A stretch of 64,000 nt of DNA from Castanea sativa. Lineage: Eukaryota; Streptophyta; Magnoliopsida; Fagales; Fagaceae. Positions 1 through 11,399 of the stretch are shown piece by piece (position 1 is the stretch's first letter; every line of letters starts with the position of its first letter). The translations under genes and the position numbers were made by a program. Location: positions 12,110,835 to 12,174,834 of the forward strand of contig NC_134018.1 of the NCBI RefSeq assembly GCF_040712315.1, in the 5' to 3' direction. The notes under the pieces were generated by a model. The model was not told where the DNA came from. It made no database searches and saw only the letters and a program-made list of their open reading frames with translations.

Positions 1-879
1 GCCATATCAAACAATAGACAGAATCAGAAGCAACTAATAGCCAGCTTAATAATTCAACAAAATGCAACCTTAATTAATAAATCAACAGAATGATCATACA
101 TCCAACAAATGCATTCCTTTCTTATTCTTTGGATCTTTTCTATTAGAGCCATTTATCTATTTCCTGTAAAAGAGACTTTTAGGACTACCTATGAGGCTAT
201 AGTCAAAACAACCAGAGCCAAAGAAAACTGAGAACCGAATCCTAATCAAGCACTGACTTAGCATAAAGAAAAAAGAAAAAGGAGAGAGAGAGAGAGAGAA
301 TTGAATGGGAATAGAAAAACAGATAATACCTCTACCTTGTCCTGTTTATATTTAATGTTTTTATAGGTTTTTTTTTTATAGGGTATATATGTGTGTGTGT
401 GTGGTTTATAACAAAAAAGTGTGTATGCGTGTATTTTTAGCCTTCAAACTTTAAATCTATTATTATTTTTATGTTGTATTATTGATTTTATATTTTAAGA
501 TTTAAATTGTTTATATTTTTTATTTGTTGTATTATTATGTTTGAATAGTTTTTTAGTTTCTCAATACTTGAATTGTTGTATTGTTATACTTTGAGAAAAT
601 TTTATAATGTTATAACTTGTTTTTTTTTTTAATGTTTTATGAATTTTAATTTAATGTATTCAAAATAAAATTTTAACAAATTATATATATGCAAAAAAAA
701 AAAAAAAATTAGTGTGGCAAAATGGGTACTCACAAATATCCTCAAGAATGGAGGGAGGGAAAAAAAAACCCTCCCCGAAGCGAGAGTTGGGAGGAAGAGA
801 ATAGGAAACTCTCCCCATACTCGTCTCGTTGTCATTCCTAAAACATTATAATATGATGTAACTAACCAACTCAACCTAA
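1..879. other. AT-rich intergenic DNA, no gene seen
   Basis: Strongly AT-rich sequence with homopolymer runs, a short GA microsatellite near 281-299 and a GT run near 390-402. No reading frame with recognisable protein content was found on either strand. Confidence 0.6.
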
Positions 880-1365
880 TTTGACATCTCGGGCCAATTT
901 TTTAGGGTTACTTGATTGGGTTGGATTGATTTTTTTTTTTTTTTTTTTTTGAGCTTTGGGTCAAGTCGGGTATGAGTTATTAGTTTTTTGAATCCATTGA
1001 CCCAACCCCAACCAACCATATATGTATATAAGTTTATTTTATTACATTTATTTTATTAATTTGATTGGTTTAGGTATTTTGAGAATTTATTTTGATGAAT
1101 TTAAATTTTGAAATATAATTTAAGCATATTATATGAATTGTAAAAACTTATGGGAATTTTAAAAAAAAAAATTATGAAAGTCTAATTTTTTTTCAAGATA
1201 TATATAAAACATGTATGTACAACCCATTGACCCAATCCAACCCATATGTGTTGAATTTGGTTAGTTTCTATAGATGTGATAGGTTGTGAATTTCTCAACC
1301 TGACAATGTGAAATGGGTTGAAAAACCCTCTACTCCAATCCATTCCGACCCATGCACTCCTATTT
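880..1365. repeat. Degenerate repeat rich in GGGTTGG/CCCAACC words
   Basis: Words such as TTGGGTTGGATTG, GACCCAACCCC and CCAATCCAACCC recur on both strands, around a T-run at 929-950. This resembles an old, widespread plant interspersed repeat, but no clean termini or target duplication are visible, so the class is not assigned. Confidence 0.3.
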
Positions 1366-1789
1366 ATATTTTAGTTCGAATAAAAGGAAATATAATGGCA
1401 TTTAAGATCTAATTATATCTCTATTCTCTACTATATATATATTGGTTGAAAAAAATACACTGCATCGTATAGATTGTAGTCTTGTACGATTGTTATGTGT
1501 CCAATACATATACAATTGGGGAATTTACTAGAGCATTAAATCTATTGGGTTGCCAGGGTGCCCCAAAACGTTTTTCTCATTGCTTTACAAAAGTGGCTGA
1601 TCTAATAAGACCACAAGAAGGACCTTTCTAAGATTTGATAAATGACATTCCTTAAAAGGGTAAAGGTCCAAACAACTTCTTTGGTAAAGCACCCATTACA
1701 TGAAAGATATGCATTTAAATTGCTTGGTATTAGTGACACAGTTAGATATCCCCCGAACCTTTGCCATATAGAAATGTGGTGAAGGTGCG
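1366..1789. other. Intergenic DNA, nothing recognised
   Basis: AT-rich sequence up to the CACTA-like terminus. No coding frame or repeat structure was recognised. Confidence 0.5.
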
Positions 1790-2010
1790 CACTACAAAGA
1801 ACTGGACCTATAGTGGTGTTTGTGAAACGCCACTATGGGTCCTAAAAACGCCACTATAATACCATGATTATAGATCTATAGTGCCGTTTTACAAGAACAC
1901 TACTGTAGGTCTATAGCAGCGTTTGATATAGTGGTGTTTGTAAACACCACTATTGTACTGTAACCAATCTATACCCTATAGTTGCGTTTATAAAACATTG
2001 CTATAGGCCC
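1790..2010 (+). mobile_element. CACTA (En/Spm)-like terminus with subterminal repeats
   Basis: The segment opens with CACTACAAAGAAC, matching the CACTACAAGAAA type of terminus typical of plant CACTA transposons. It is followed by many short direct and inverted copies of a motif like CTATAGTGGCGTTT/CGCCACTATAG, the usual subterminal repeat arrangement that binds transposase. The matching far end (TTCTTNGTAGTG) is not visible downstream and no transposase is encoded, so this is probably a one-ended remnant or a small defective element whose second end has decayed. Confidence 0.55.
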
Positions 2011-3160
2011 AGTTTTTTTAAAAATTGAATTAAAATTTTAATTAAATTATATATATATAATTTTAATTAAATTAAAAGATAAAACAACAAAACAAAACAA
2101 AATGCATAAATAAAACAAAATACAAATACTTTTAGCTAGCCTAGCAAATTCAAGATGAAACACAAACTCACCCAAAAAAATTCAAAATCAAACACAACAT
2201 GCTCATATGCAGAAATCTCAAACAAGGAATAAACCAAAACAATAATTTTTTTTTTAAAAATGCTTACTTGCAACTATACAACCAATGTCTTCAAACACAA
2301 TAGCATTCCTTCAATCACAAATCCCACACCATCTACAAATTTGAACAAAATCAACTAGTTGCAACACCACCTGCAAATCCAAAACCCACAAACATTAACA
2401 CCACCACAAATAAAACAGGGGAAATAATATCAAAATGGAGAGGAAGAGAAGAATAAATCTAGGTTTCCTCACTATAACTCCGGATCTCCTCACTTTCTTG
2501 CTTTGTTATTGTTATGGAAGCTTATTGTAAAATTTCAATTATATGGGATAGTATTTCAAAAAATTTGGAGTCATAAGATATCAAGATACTGATTTGCCAG
2601 CATCAGTAACAGTATGTTTCGTGTTTCGATTTGAAGGAAGGTTTTGACGAATACCTTACCATGACATACCATTTTCAAGGTGCTGATCTCAAAGTTAATC
2701 AAAATAATGTGTTATAATCCTTCCAGAATGAAAGACATTTTGCTTGGCAATGAGACTCTTTTATGCGTTTACAAACATTAGAGCATATCAACTGCAACAC
2801 ACGATGGTCATATATTATATATGATGTTGCTCAATATAAAATCTCGCTTGGTCCAGAGAATTGTGCAAGAGATGCATCCTAATTTGACATTTTTTTTCTT
2901 CATTCGTGTGCTTTATATTCGGATTTAGAGAACCAATTGTGGGTGTGAGTTAATACGGCTCTCAAAGTCCCCTAATTGGATTTGGATTTGGTCATGAATT
3001 TTGATTGGATTTATTTATGTACTCATTTATAGCAATCGTAATAACAATATTAAATTATGTAGTCTCTTTTATTTTAATCCATAAATTTATGTGTAGTCTT
3101 TAACAGCCTCCACCATTGGATAATTTTTTCAGTGATTTGATATTGAATAAATGTGCTTTA
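2011..3160. other. Intergenic AT-rich DNA, no gene recognised
   Basis: Long stretch with poly(A)/poly(T) runs and no credible reading frame. It could contain very decayed coding sequence around 2500-2960, but I could not identify any family. Confidence 0.5.
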
Positions 3161-3164
3161 ACAA

Positions 3165-3950
3165 TCACCCTCCTCTCTCCTCTCCCTCTATGCCAACACA
3201 TATATGGTTGATTAGTCAGTTATCAAAATCCTTTTGAATTTGACATTAGAAACTTGACTTTAGTGTATACCACATATATTCATAAAATTCAAACACTGTA
3301 AATGGTACAAAAGATTAAACACTATATATATGTTACCACTTGCAAAGTTCCATCATAGTTTCCTTCCTTTCTAGCTGATAAGACTCCCAAGTATCTTTGC
3401 TTTTGAAACAATATTGGAAACGCCACGGACCACTGCTTCTGATTATCAAAAGAGAAGTAAAGATTGGTTTCAGATGAAGCTTCAGTACGTATGAAGGGGT
3501 TTTGGTTCATGTTCCTTAGGTGAAATTAATCTGCTTGTAAACGCTCTCAAACGAGCACTAATAGTTGTCGTCTAAGCTTAGCAGACATTGGGGTTCTCCC
3601 ACCTCAACCATTTTCAATGTGGCAGCAACATGCCCAAATTGCCCAATAAATTCATTGTTATTTAGAGTTCCAGTTTTACCATCAACCATTTTCATTATCT
3701 CCTTCAATGTGGAACCATCCAAAACATCGAGATATACCACCAACAACCTCCTATCATTTACCCTTGATGCAAAAATCCTTACAGACATACGCCTTCAAGA
3801 ATAGAGGATTGCCAATCATGGCAATCACAAGCTCCAAAAATGTTTTGTTGTATACCATCCTTATTTGCTCTTCTATGATTCAGCGCAGGCAAGAATTGAT
3901 TTGGAATGTTTGTAATGGTTGGGTTTATACTTTATATAGGCTTTAGAATT
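3165..3950 (-). pseudogene. Broken partial copy of the HD-ZIP IV-type START gene
   Basis: Reading on -, this segment matches the START region of the intact gene at 50810-56352. Conserved words include [27 protein letters not shown] and TLKEIMKMV. It is damaged: relative to the intact gene, roughly 130 bp covering intron 3 and the end of exon 3 are missing near 3440-3450, a few residues are rearranged (an extra TLKEIMKMV block before the QFGHV block), and the flanking exons are absent. The bases left of the exon-4-like part (about 3170-3330) also match intron 4 of the intact gene, including the words TTGATTAGTC and ATTCATAAAATTCAAACACT. The copy therefore arose by DNA duplication rather than from a spliced transcript. 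It has no start codon, no 5' exons and no C-terminal half. Confidence 0.8.
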
Positions 3951-4329
3951 GTGAGAAAATCTAGATTACATTAAATTCATTATACTACAAACAATTTTAT
4001 TTATCACTAAAAAAAAGTTATGGCTCGCCATTACGATATAATTTTCACTCTATATAAAGCAAACGTAAGATATACACATGTTGTAATGTTATATATACAT
4101 CCATATATTTCATTCAAGTGTAACGACATCCAGATATTTCTCTTTTCTAAAAAAAGCACTGATGAGGTTGACAAGATTATCTTTTGTTTTGTTAACCTAG
4201 CAAGTTTTCCATTGTAAGTAACGTTGGGTCCCAAATAATATTATCACCAATATTATCAATCCCAAATAGCAATCACATACAAAACACAAATACTTACGTT
4301 CGGCCCCATCGTTTGGCTTCCACTCCAGT
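3951..4329. other. Intergenic, no gene recognised
   Basis: AT-rich sequence between the START pseudogene and a Copia fragment. The short frames here have no recognisable content. Confidence 0.45.
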
Positions 4330-4349
4330 TTACCTCTCTTGTTCTCCTC

Positions 4350-4490
4350 CCCCTTACACAACCGGGTGGAGGACTCATGTAAAACTTCTTCCTTTAGGTC
4401 CCCATTCAGGAAGGCATTTTGAACATATAATTGGAACAGAGGCCAATCTCGATTCGCAGCAATAGAGAGCAGGAAAAATCTTTTTTCCTT
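4350..4490 (-). pseudogene. Copia reverse transcriptase fragment
   Basis: On the - strand about 45 residues match the start of the Copia-type reverse transcriptase (RVT_2), recognised by LLSIAANRDWPL followed by NAFLNGDLKEEV, the family's conserved NAFLNGDL(x)EEVYM block. The frame then loses similarity. The rest of pol, gag and any paired LTRs are absent, so this is a scrap of an old retrotransposon. Confidence 0.75.
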
Positions 4491-4549
4491 GAAGAGAAAA
4501 CCATGGGACAAACTCTAAATCAATTTTACTATTCTCAAATTAATTACAA

Positions 4550-4775
4550 TATATCTTGTGTATATCTCACAACTAAAGAAAAATCTCTCTTATTTTTCTT
4601 TGCTCTCATATACACTTTCTTTGAATCTCGAAGGTGGCAACAATTTGCTTTCTCTTCCTTGGCTATCTCCTAGAAGACGGCAACGCTTTGCTCTTTCTCT
4701 CTCCTTGCCTATCTTCTCGAAGGCGGCAATACCTTACTCTCTATTCCTTGGCTAAATTCTTGAAGGCGGCAATAC
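4550..4775 (+). repeat. Degenerate repeat around 'GAAGGCGGCAA', also present at 27.06-27.33 kb
   Basis: Several imperfect units of about 45-50 bp share CTTGGCTATCTCCTxGAAGGCGGCAAxxCTTTGCTCTCT. The same motif returns at 27060-27330, next to the degenerate Copia element there. It is probably leader or LTR sequence of a Copia family; that assignment is inference. Confidence 0.4.
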
Positions 4776-4777
4776 TA

Positions 4778-5772
4778 AAATGAGAAAAATAATAAAAATA
4801 AAAGGTAAACTATGTATTGGTCCTTATTCTTTACACTATATTTCAATTTGGTTTCTAACTTTTCAATTGTATCAATTTGGTCTCTAACCATTTAATGTCA
4901 TGTCAATTTATTCCATACTATTATCTCTTAGATGGAAATTCCTGATGTGACTAACGGCTGAAATAAAAATTATTTTTTGTTGATGTGACAATAAACTAAT
5001 TTTATATTTTGGTTATTTGTCACATCGGCAATTGTCTTTCAAGAGATAACGGCAGTGGCTAAATTGATAGGACACTAAAAAGTTAAGGACCAAATTGATA
5101 AAAATGAAAAGTTAGGAACCAAATTAAAATATGGTATAAAAGATAAGAATTAAATATGTAGTTTGCTCGAAAATAAATAAAATAATTATATTTAAATTAA
5201 ATTTGGTTTAAAATAAGAAATTTGATCTGAGTGAAAGGAAAAAAAAAAAGTAAAAGAGAAACAAATTTTAGGGAAGTTGGTACCAATAGTCTTATCAAGT
5301 TTTTTTTTTTTTTTTTTTTTTTTGCGAAACTACACTATTAGTTCCTAAAGTTTACACCTTCTGCCCTATTAGTCCCTGAAGTTTGAAATGAGCACTATTG
5401 ATCCCTAAAGTTTTAAAAATGTGCGATATTGGTTCATTTGTTAACTTCTGTTAGTTTTGTTACCTAATTATCTAATTAAGTACGATGTGATATTTTTTAA
5501 ATGATGTGATATTTTTTAAATGATGTGACATCTTATTTTATATTTTAAAAAATGACACATCACTAAAAATTGACCCAAGCCCATTTTAAATGGTGGGTTA
5601 ATCTAGCACACCCAAATCAAAACACACTAGACCCGATAGATAGAGAGGAAGAATAGATCTGAGTTGTAATCTCCAAGCTCCTCCTCCCTTCGAAATTTAG
5701 ATAGAACTCCGACTATGTAATTGATCGACTTAAGCACTTGCCAAGAGACTCGTTGGTAGGTTCGTTCGTTGA
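4778..5772. repeat. Duplicated block, copy 1 (partner at 19482-21512)
   Basis: About 1 kb is repeated almost colinearly at 19482-20133 plus 21223-21512, where a solo LTR splits the second copy. Both copies contain the same foldback MITE, the sequence through GTAAAAGAGAAACAAATTTT, a long T-run, and then the left TIR of a MULE-like element. Identity appears to be roughly 85-90% by eye. In this copy the sequence continues without interruption past GGTAGGTTCG, giving the empty-site reference for both LTR insertions in the other copy. Confidence 0.8.
4804..5169. mobile_element. Foldback MITE (about 365 bp)
   Basis: The left arm beginning GGTAAACTATGTATTGGTCC is the inverted complement of the right arm ending in ATATGTAGTTTGCTC. 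The two arms pair over most of the element (TTTGGTTTCTAACTTTTCA against TGAAAAGTTAGGAACCAAA). There is no coding capacity. A second copy lies at 19506-19858. The near-complete inverted structure suggests a Mutator-type or similar foldback MITE. Confidence 0.65.
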
Positions 5773-7322
5773 GAACTTGGATAATACCTTGGGAAAGCAA
5801 TTGGTCCTGAGTGTTTAAGTTTTACCAGATAACTAGCCTAAGAGTCATGGCATATTTGGGTATGGATTTTTTGTGCCAGACAAGTTTCTGCCGATCTTTT
5901 GGGTTAGGCCCCTATGACAAATACATTCTGAAAACTCATTTAGTGTATAAAACACTTATGAATGTTTAGACCCCTAAAACAAATTTTCCAAAACAAGCTT
6001 ATATTCAAACAATATATGTGTGGAATATGAAATATAAGCAATACTCAAAAAGCAAACTACTCTAAGCCATTAATTAATCACAACCAGTAGAAATTAAAAG
6101 CTAAGAGTAAGGGAAAGTGAGATGCAAACACAAGATAACACCAGCACGTGTTATCGAAAAGGAAACTGAAAAACTCGGCAAAAAACCTCTTCGCTGCCTT
6201 CCAAGCGGTAAATGATCCACTAGAACATCAGTTGGGTTACACGAATAGCAATAGACCCTCCAAGCCTAATCTACCCAATGCACCTAAGCCCTCCAAGCTT
6301 CTTGCTCCAACAAAGTTACGCCGAACCGTGTCTTCTTTAACTTTTCAGATCCCTCTTGAACTAAGTTCTCTCTTGAACTGCTTGTCAAACACCAAGAACC
6401 TTCTCACTATTTTGAATTTGGTGAGGTAAGAATTTGGTTTATAATCCTCTCATGGATATGCAATAGAGAGGGTGAGAAAAGAGGAATTTGGAGAATCAAA
6501 TGTGTAAGATTTTGGATGAATCAATCTTGCTTTTCTCTAGGGTTTCTCTCTCAAAATTCTCTCTTCTTCTTCTATATATTTCGTAGATATAAGGGTATTT
6601 ATAGTAGGTTATGAGATGGAATGTGAAATGTCACTTTTCAGCAAAATAGGGTGCACTGGTGAGTCACTCACGATTCGGATGAGTCGCGAATTCCAGTCCC
6701 AAGTTACCAAACTTAGCCAGACTGTACTTTTTGTTCTATAGTGACCTAGTTGTCCTGACTTTTCATCTTCCTGCATGCTTTACATGTGTGCTTCATTTTG
6801 GTGAGTCACTACTCGCAAGTCAGTCGTGAATCATCTTCTTATTGCACACTCTTGATCAAATCTTCACACTCTCTCACACACAACCCTTACATTATTCCCA
6901 CCTAAATACAGGGTTTCTAAATGTTGAATTATGAACAAATTTGGTACAGAATAAAACCAACACATAGTTGAATAAATCAACTTTACACATTCCCAAGCAT
7001 CCTTGGTGGAGAAATTACCATTGACAGACACATTTAGAAGGAACTTTGTCACGAACTAGAGGCCTATGTCCTAAGTTTCCCAAGCTTTCTTTTGGGTCAA
7101 AATTTTTACTGATTTTTCATTTTTTTAGTATAAAATAAGATCAAGTCATTTAAAAAGTGACATCTCATTATTCTGTTAAACACATAATTAAAAAATTAAC
7201 AGAAGTAAACAGAGAGATTAATAGCACTTATTTTTTAAACTTTAGAGACTAATAATGTTCATTTCAAACTTTAGGGACTAATAGTACTTATAAACTATAG
7301 AAACTAATATTGTAGTTTCACC
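5324..7322. mobile_element. MULE-like element with about 190-bp TIRs, about 2.0 kb
   Basis: The left end GCGAAACTACACTATTAGTTCC and the right end, read inverted as GGTGAAACTACAATATTAG, begin inverted repeats that continue for about 190 bp (through TTAACTTCTGTTAxTTTTxT and TTTTTAAATGA). Long TIRs are the hallmark of Mutator-like elements. The left flank is a T-run and the right flank is TTC plus a T-run, so a 9-bp target duplication cannot be resolved. The interior holds about 400 bp of non-LTR sequence plus a solo LTR at 5929-6890. No transposase is seen. Confidence 0.6.
5929..6890 (-). mobile_element. Solo LTR of a Copia-type family (family 1), inverted
   Basis: This is the reverse complement of the LTR at 13988-14954 over about 950 bp, from TGAAAACTCA on the left (the LTR 3' end read backwards) to the region TGTGTGAGAGAGTG on the right. 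Shared internal words are CGATAACACGTG, GATTCATCC and the leader around AGGCTTGGAGGGTC. No internal domain or second LTR flanks it, so it is a solo LTR inside the MULE-like element. A target duplication is not clear. Confidence 0.65.
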
Positions 7323-8066
7323 TTCTTTTTTTTTTTTTTTTGCTGAACAATAGTCTTATCAAGTGAATACCAATAGTCTTTTAGCAACTCAATACATAAG
7401 ATTCCATTTTTCTTTGGTAAACCACTACAAAGGATTGTTGGCTTTTTAATTATTGTTCTTTTGCTTTTTGAAAATTCTAAGTTTCTAACCTTATTACGTG
7501 GGTCTTTTCTCTTTTCAATTATTAGTGGCAAATGCCAAATTGTGATATGGGGACGACGTGAAGAGGAGTAGACAAAACAATGGCTACCAAACATAATTTA
7601 ATAAAAAAAAAAGTGACATCTCATTATTTTGATAAACACATAATTAAAAAATTAACAGAAGTAAACAAAGAGATTAATAACACTTATTTTTTAAACTTTA
7701 GAGACCAATAATGTTCATTCAAACTTCAGAGACTAATAGTACTTATAAACTTTAAAAACTAATATTATAGTTTTGCCTTTTTTATTTTTATTTTTTTTGC
7801 TGGACAATAGTCTTATCAAGTGAATACCAATAGTCTTTTAGCAACTCAATACATAAGATTCCTTTTTTTTTTTTTTTGGTAAACCACTACAAAGGATTGT
7901 TGGCATTTTAATTATTGTTCTTTTGCTTTTTGAAAATTCTAAGTTTCTAACCTTATTACGTGGGTCTTTTCTCTTTTCAATTATTAGTGGCAAATGCCAA
8001 ATGGTGATATGGGGACGACGTGAAGAGGAGTAGACAAAACAATGGCTACCAAACATAATTTAATAA
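7150..8066. repeat. Tandem duplication, unit about 458 bp, two copies
   Basis: The segment from GTGACATCTCATTATT at about 7158 to CAAACATAATTTAAT at about 7600 is repeated at about 7612-8062. The unit carries the right TIR of the MULE-like element plus its right flank (CAATAGTCTTATCAAGTGAA at both 7350 and 7806). Offsets between matching words are 454-462 bp. The inverted frame in each unit is only a shared non-coding reading frame. Confidence 0.8.
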
Positions 8067-9512
8067 ATAAAAAAAATGGTACCAAGCATAAAGATAACTA
8101 GATAAAAGCCACTTTTAGCTGTTTTTCCATCATTTTTTCCTCGAAAAGTGGATAGTGGAGGCAATATTATTGATTTAAGTGGCCTTACAGGTCATCTGCT
8201 CATTGCCAAATTTTTAACAAATTATCAATGAATAAGATCACATGGTCCCTACTAGGATGAAAAGGAGCCTATTTTCTTTGCAGATGACAACTCTGCTACA
8301 TGGTTTTCAAAACTTGAGAAATTAATTGGAAATGTAAATATCAACAAACAAAACAAATATTGGGTTGATATGTAAAATAGAGCTGGAATTTTTTTTTTTT
8401 TTAATTTTTTCCTTTTGACCACTCGAGCGATATGTGTAAACATTTTTTTATTTGGAGACAACTAATCTAACTTTTTACTAAAAGTATTATAAACAAAAGA
8501 TAAGATACTAAGAAAAAAAAAAGTAAAGTAGGACTCGCAATAAGAAAAAAGATGAAAAAAAAACATAAAATGAGACAATTAAATAATAGCTTTTTGACCA
8601 AAAACAGTACTTGGCCCTAGCTTTTTTTTTTTTTTTTTAAATTATACCAAAAACAGTACCTCATCTCATGAAGAATTAGGTAAGATTTTTTGCTGTGTGT
8701 AAAATACATCTTACAGGCGTGACTTCGTCTTCACTGCACTTTGATTAGGGTTTTAGTACTTCTACCAAATTACAAATAATCTCCAAAATTATATAAAACT
8801 TGAATAGAAAATACAAGCAAATTTGCATGGAATTAAGCCAACAAAAAACAACAATAACCTAACAACATGTTATTTTGTTCTCATATTTGTTGAGATTGGA
8901 AAGGACATTGGTTTACTCTCTTTACATGAATGAGACAGTGCCTCATGTTTCTACGTATAAGACCCTCCTTATAGGCCAACTTCTAGATGAAAAGTCTTCC
9001 AATAACCCTCTTTAAGATTTTCGAAGTATAAAGAACCCAAGAAACCTAAGGATATATTTGGATTGGAGGTAAATGTGAGGAGAGGAGAGTAGAAGGAATA
9101 AATGTAACCAAAATTTACTTGATTAGAGTTCAAATGATTTTCTTTTATCTTTTGTTTGTTATTTATATATATATTTTTGAGAATGAAGTAAATTTGTTCT
9201 CTTTGGAATTATTGACTTGTTGCCAAGTAGTTATGTACTAACTTTCTATACTTAAATTTCCAAACAATGGTTTTAGAGTCGAACATAATTCAAGTTGGTT
9301 CCTGCACCATTACGGATTTATCAATATAGTAGATGAACATATGACTGAGTTTTAAACTCCATTTATCAATATACAATCATTTACATAAGGCTCCAAGCTC
9401 CAAATAAATAGTTGATTTAGTTTATATTAAAAATCAAAATTGAAGGGAAGATTGATACTAATAATCATAATTAATGATACTAAATCATTATGTGAAAAAA
9501 ATATATACATAC

Positions 9513-9570
<58 letters not shown>

Positions 9571-9830
9571 CACTAGAGCTTTTTATTTGAGAAATTAATC
9601 AGTAAAAAACTAAAAATCACACCAGAGCAGCAGCTGGTGTTTTTTCGGCACCATGCAAAAGAAAAGTTCTTTGTCCACCAAATGAGGGCTCTAGCAGCAT
9701 TTTTTTTTTTTTTTTGTTCAAGAGAACCTTAAAGCTTATATTTTTCACTTGATTTTTCTAATTTTAAATTCATGTGGGCTCAAAAAATATATGAGAAACA
9801 ACTGGCAAGGCTGCTACATTTTGGATTGAG
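8067..9830. repeat. Segmental duplication, copy A (partner within 11.4-15.9 kb)
   Basis: Colinear matches to the 11.7-15.9 kb region include GGATAGTGGAGGCAA (8148 and 11790), TTTTCCTTTTGAC (8400s and 13660s), CTTCACTGCACTTTG/CTTCACAGCACTTTG (8729 and 15087), TTGAGATTGGAAAGG (8890 and 15239) and GCACTAGAGCTTTTTATTTGA (9570 and 15688). No gene is evident in this copy. It is the uninterrupted reference for the insertions in the second copy. Confidence 0.75.
9501..9568. repeat. (ATAC)n(AT)n microsatellite
   Basis: A run of ATAC repeats passes directly into more than 20 AT dinucleotides. It sits in the duplicated block; the partner copy near 15665 has a T-run instead. Confidence 0.9.
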
Positions 9831-9956
9831 ATCCTCTCTCATTCCTCTCACAACATATTTTTTCACGTTTTTTACTTTTTAATCTTTATCCTTTTTTTTT
9901 AATTCTTTTTTATTCTATGGTTAAAATTGAAAGTGGTTTTTTCAACTTTCAATCTC

Positions 9957-10411
9957 AGTGGGTCTGTTTGGTAAGGTTGTTTGAATAACAGTTTTCAGTA
10001 TTTAAATATTGAAAATTGTAAGCCTCAAAAAAATAACATGTTTGGTAGGAGTGTTTTCTACGAGTGTTTGAATTACGTTTCTCATTTTACGGTGTTTAAA
10101 CATTGAATTTAAAAAACTCTTCTCACCAGTTTTAAGTTTTCAAATAACATTATTCAATTACACTTTTGCAAATATTTTAAAAACTATAAACCCACTAATT
10201 GGACTACACATTATCACTTTAAAAAAAACACACACACATATTAAACACACAATTATATTTTTTTCACTTTTAAAAAGATGTTGTTAGAAATATAGTACCA
10301 AATACATTTTTTACATTATAACTACTTTAAATAAGTATTTTTACAACAATTTTTAAACTACAACTTCTACATTATTTTAAACACCAATACTCAATGCAAA
10401 GACCTCCTTTA
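9957..10411. mobile_element. Truncated hAT-like repeat beginning GGGTCTGTTTGGTA
   Basis: Starts with GGGTCTGTTTGGTAAGG, the style of terminus seen on many plant hAT-type MITEs, followed by AT-rich non-coding sequence. A matching inverted right end was not found before the PIF/Harbinger element at 10412. Confidence 0.35.
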
Positions 10412-11399
10412 GAGCATTCACATCAGTACATGTATAAATATGTATAAATGTGCAAAATAAAAAAAAGCTATTAATTTTACACATTTTGGAAGAAAAAACG
10501 CCCACATCAGTGGTGTAAATTCGTGTATAAAATCCATCTTCCTACAGTACCGTGTAGATTTACACGGGTACTGTAGCATGTTTATTTGATTTTTTAATAA
10601 TTGTTTCTCTCTCTTTTGTACTGATTCACCTCCCTCTCTTTCTCCTCTCTTTCTCATTTTCATCAGACTCATCAGCGCACAGCTCTCCCTTTCTCTCATC
10701 TCATCAATCTGGCCTGCTCTAGCTTCCACCGATTGCCGAGGAGCAAGTCGAGTCCGTCGCCTACAAGATCGAGCAAGCCGAGTGTGATTGGATTCCGGTG
10801 TGATTGGAGGCCGGAGGCGTCGATCTTGCCTGCTCTGCTTTGTTCTGGCCTGCTCTGCTTTGTTCTGGTTTTCTTTGGAATTCTAGCGTCGATCTTGAGA
10901 GAGATGGTGGCTGATGACGGTGGCCGTGTGGGTTGTGTTGGATTTTTTTGATTGGGTTTTTTTTTTCTGGTTTTCTTTGGATTTCGGTGTGATTGGAGGC
11001 CGGAGGCGTCGACGGTGGCTGTGCCAGGTTGTGTTGGATTTTTTTGATTGGGTTTTTTTTTCTGATTTTCTTTGGATTTCGGTGTGATTGGAGGCTAGAG
11101 GCGTCGACGATGGCTGTGCCGGGTTGTGTTGGATTTTTTTGATTGGGTTTTTTTTTTTTTTTACTGGTTTTCTTTGGATTCCGGTGTGATTGGAGGCCGG
11201 AGACGTCGACGGTGGCTATGCCGGGTTGTGTTGAGTCTGTGAGAGAGAGGTGGGAAGGAAATAAATATTTTATTTGAGCAAACGTGTATAATAAACCAAC
11301 TGATGTGAGTGTTTTGTAAAAGTGGATGTGTAAAATAAAAAAAGTAAGTTTTTTAGTGTAAAATAGAAGAAAATTTTGCATGAGCTGATGCAAATGCTC
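10412..11399. mobile_element. Non-autonomous PIF/Harbinger-like element (988 bp)
   Basis: The left terminus GAGCATTCACATCAG and the inverted right terminus GAGCATTTGCATCAG are near-identical, and each is flanked by TTA (10409-10411 and 11400-11402). A TTA target duplication with GAGCAT-type ends is the signature of PIF/Harbinger elements. There is no transposase. The centre is unusually GC-rich for this window and contains tandem repeats (10962-11240) preceded by a GC-rich stretch at 10720-10920, possibly of captured origin. Confidence 0.75.
10962..11240. repeat. GC-rich tandem repeat, unit about 94-102 bp, three copies plus a partial
   Basis: GTGTGATTGGAGGC recurs at about 10987, 11081 and 11183 (and at 10797), each followed by a GGCGTCGACGxTGGCTGTGCC block, GGGTTGTGTTGGA, a T-run and TTTTCTTTGGAT. 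The repeats create a long open frame on - rich in NPTQPG/SHRNPKK, which is repeat-derived rather than a gene. Confidence 0.85.

Noticed and set aside
6148..6429. A 93-codon frame on + and its inverted relative at 14481-14732
   Set aside because: Both are the same stretch of a Copia LTR read as if coding.
7304..8056. Two similar - frames starting MFGSHCFVYSSSRRPHIT
   Set aside because: They look like a duplicated gene pair, but they are the same non-coding sequence in a tandem duplication that includes a transposon TIR.
10761..11393. A 210-codon open frame on - rich in NPTQPG and SHRNPKK
   Set aside because: It is produced by the GC-rich tandem repeat inside the PIF/Harbinger element. The repeat unit explains the whole frame, and no protein family is recognisable.
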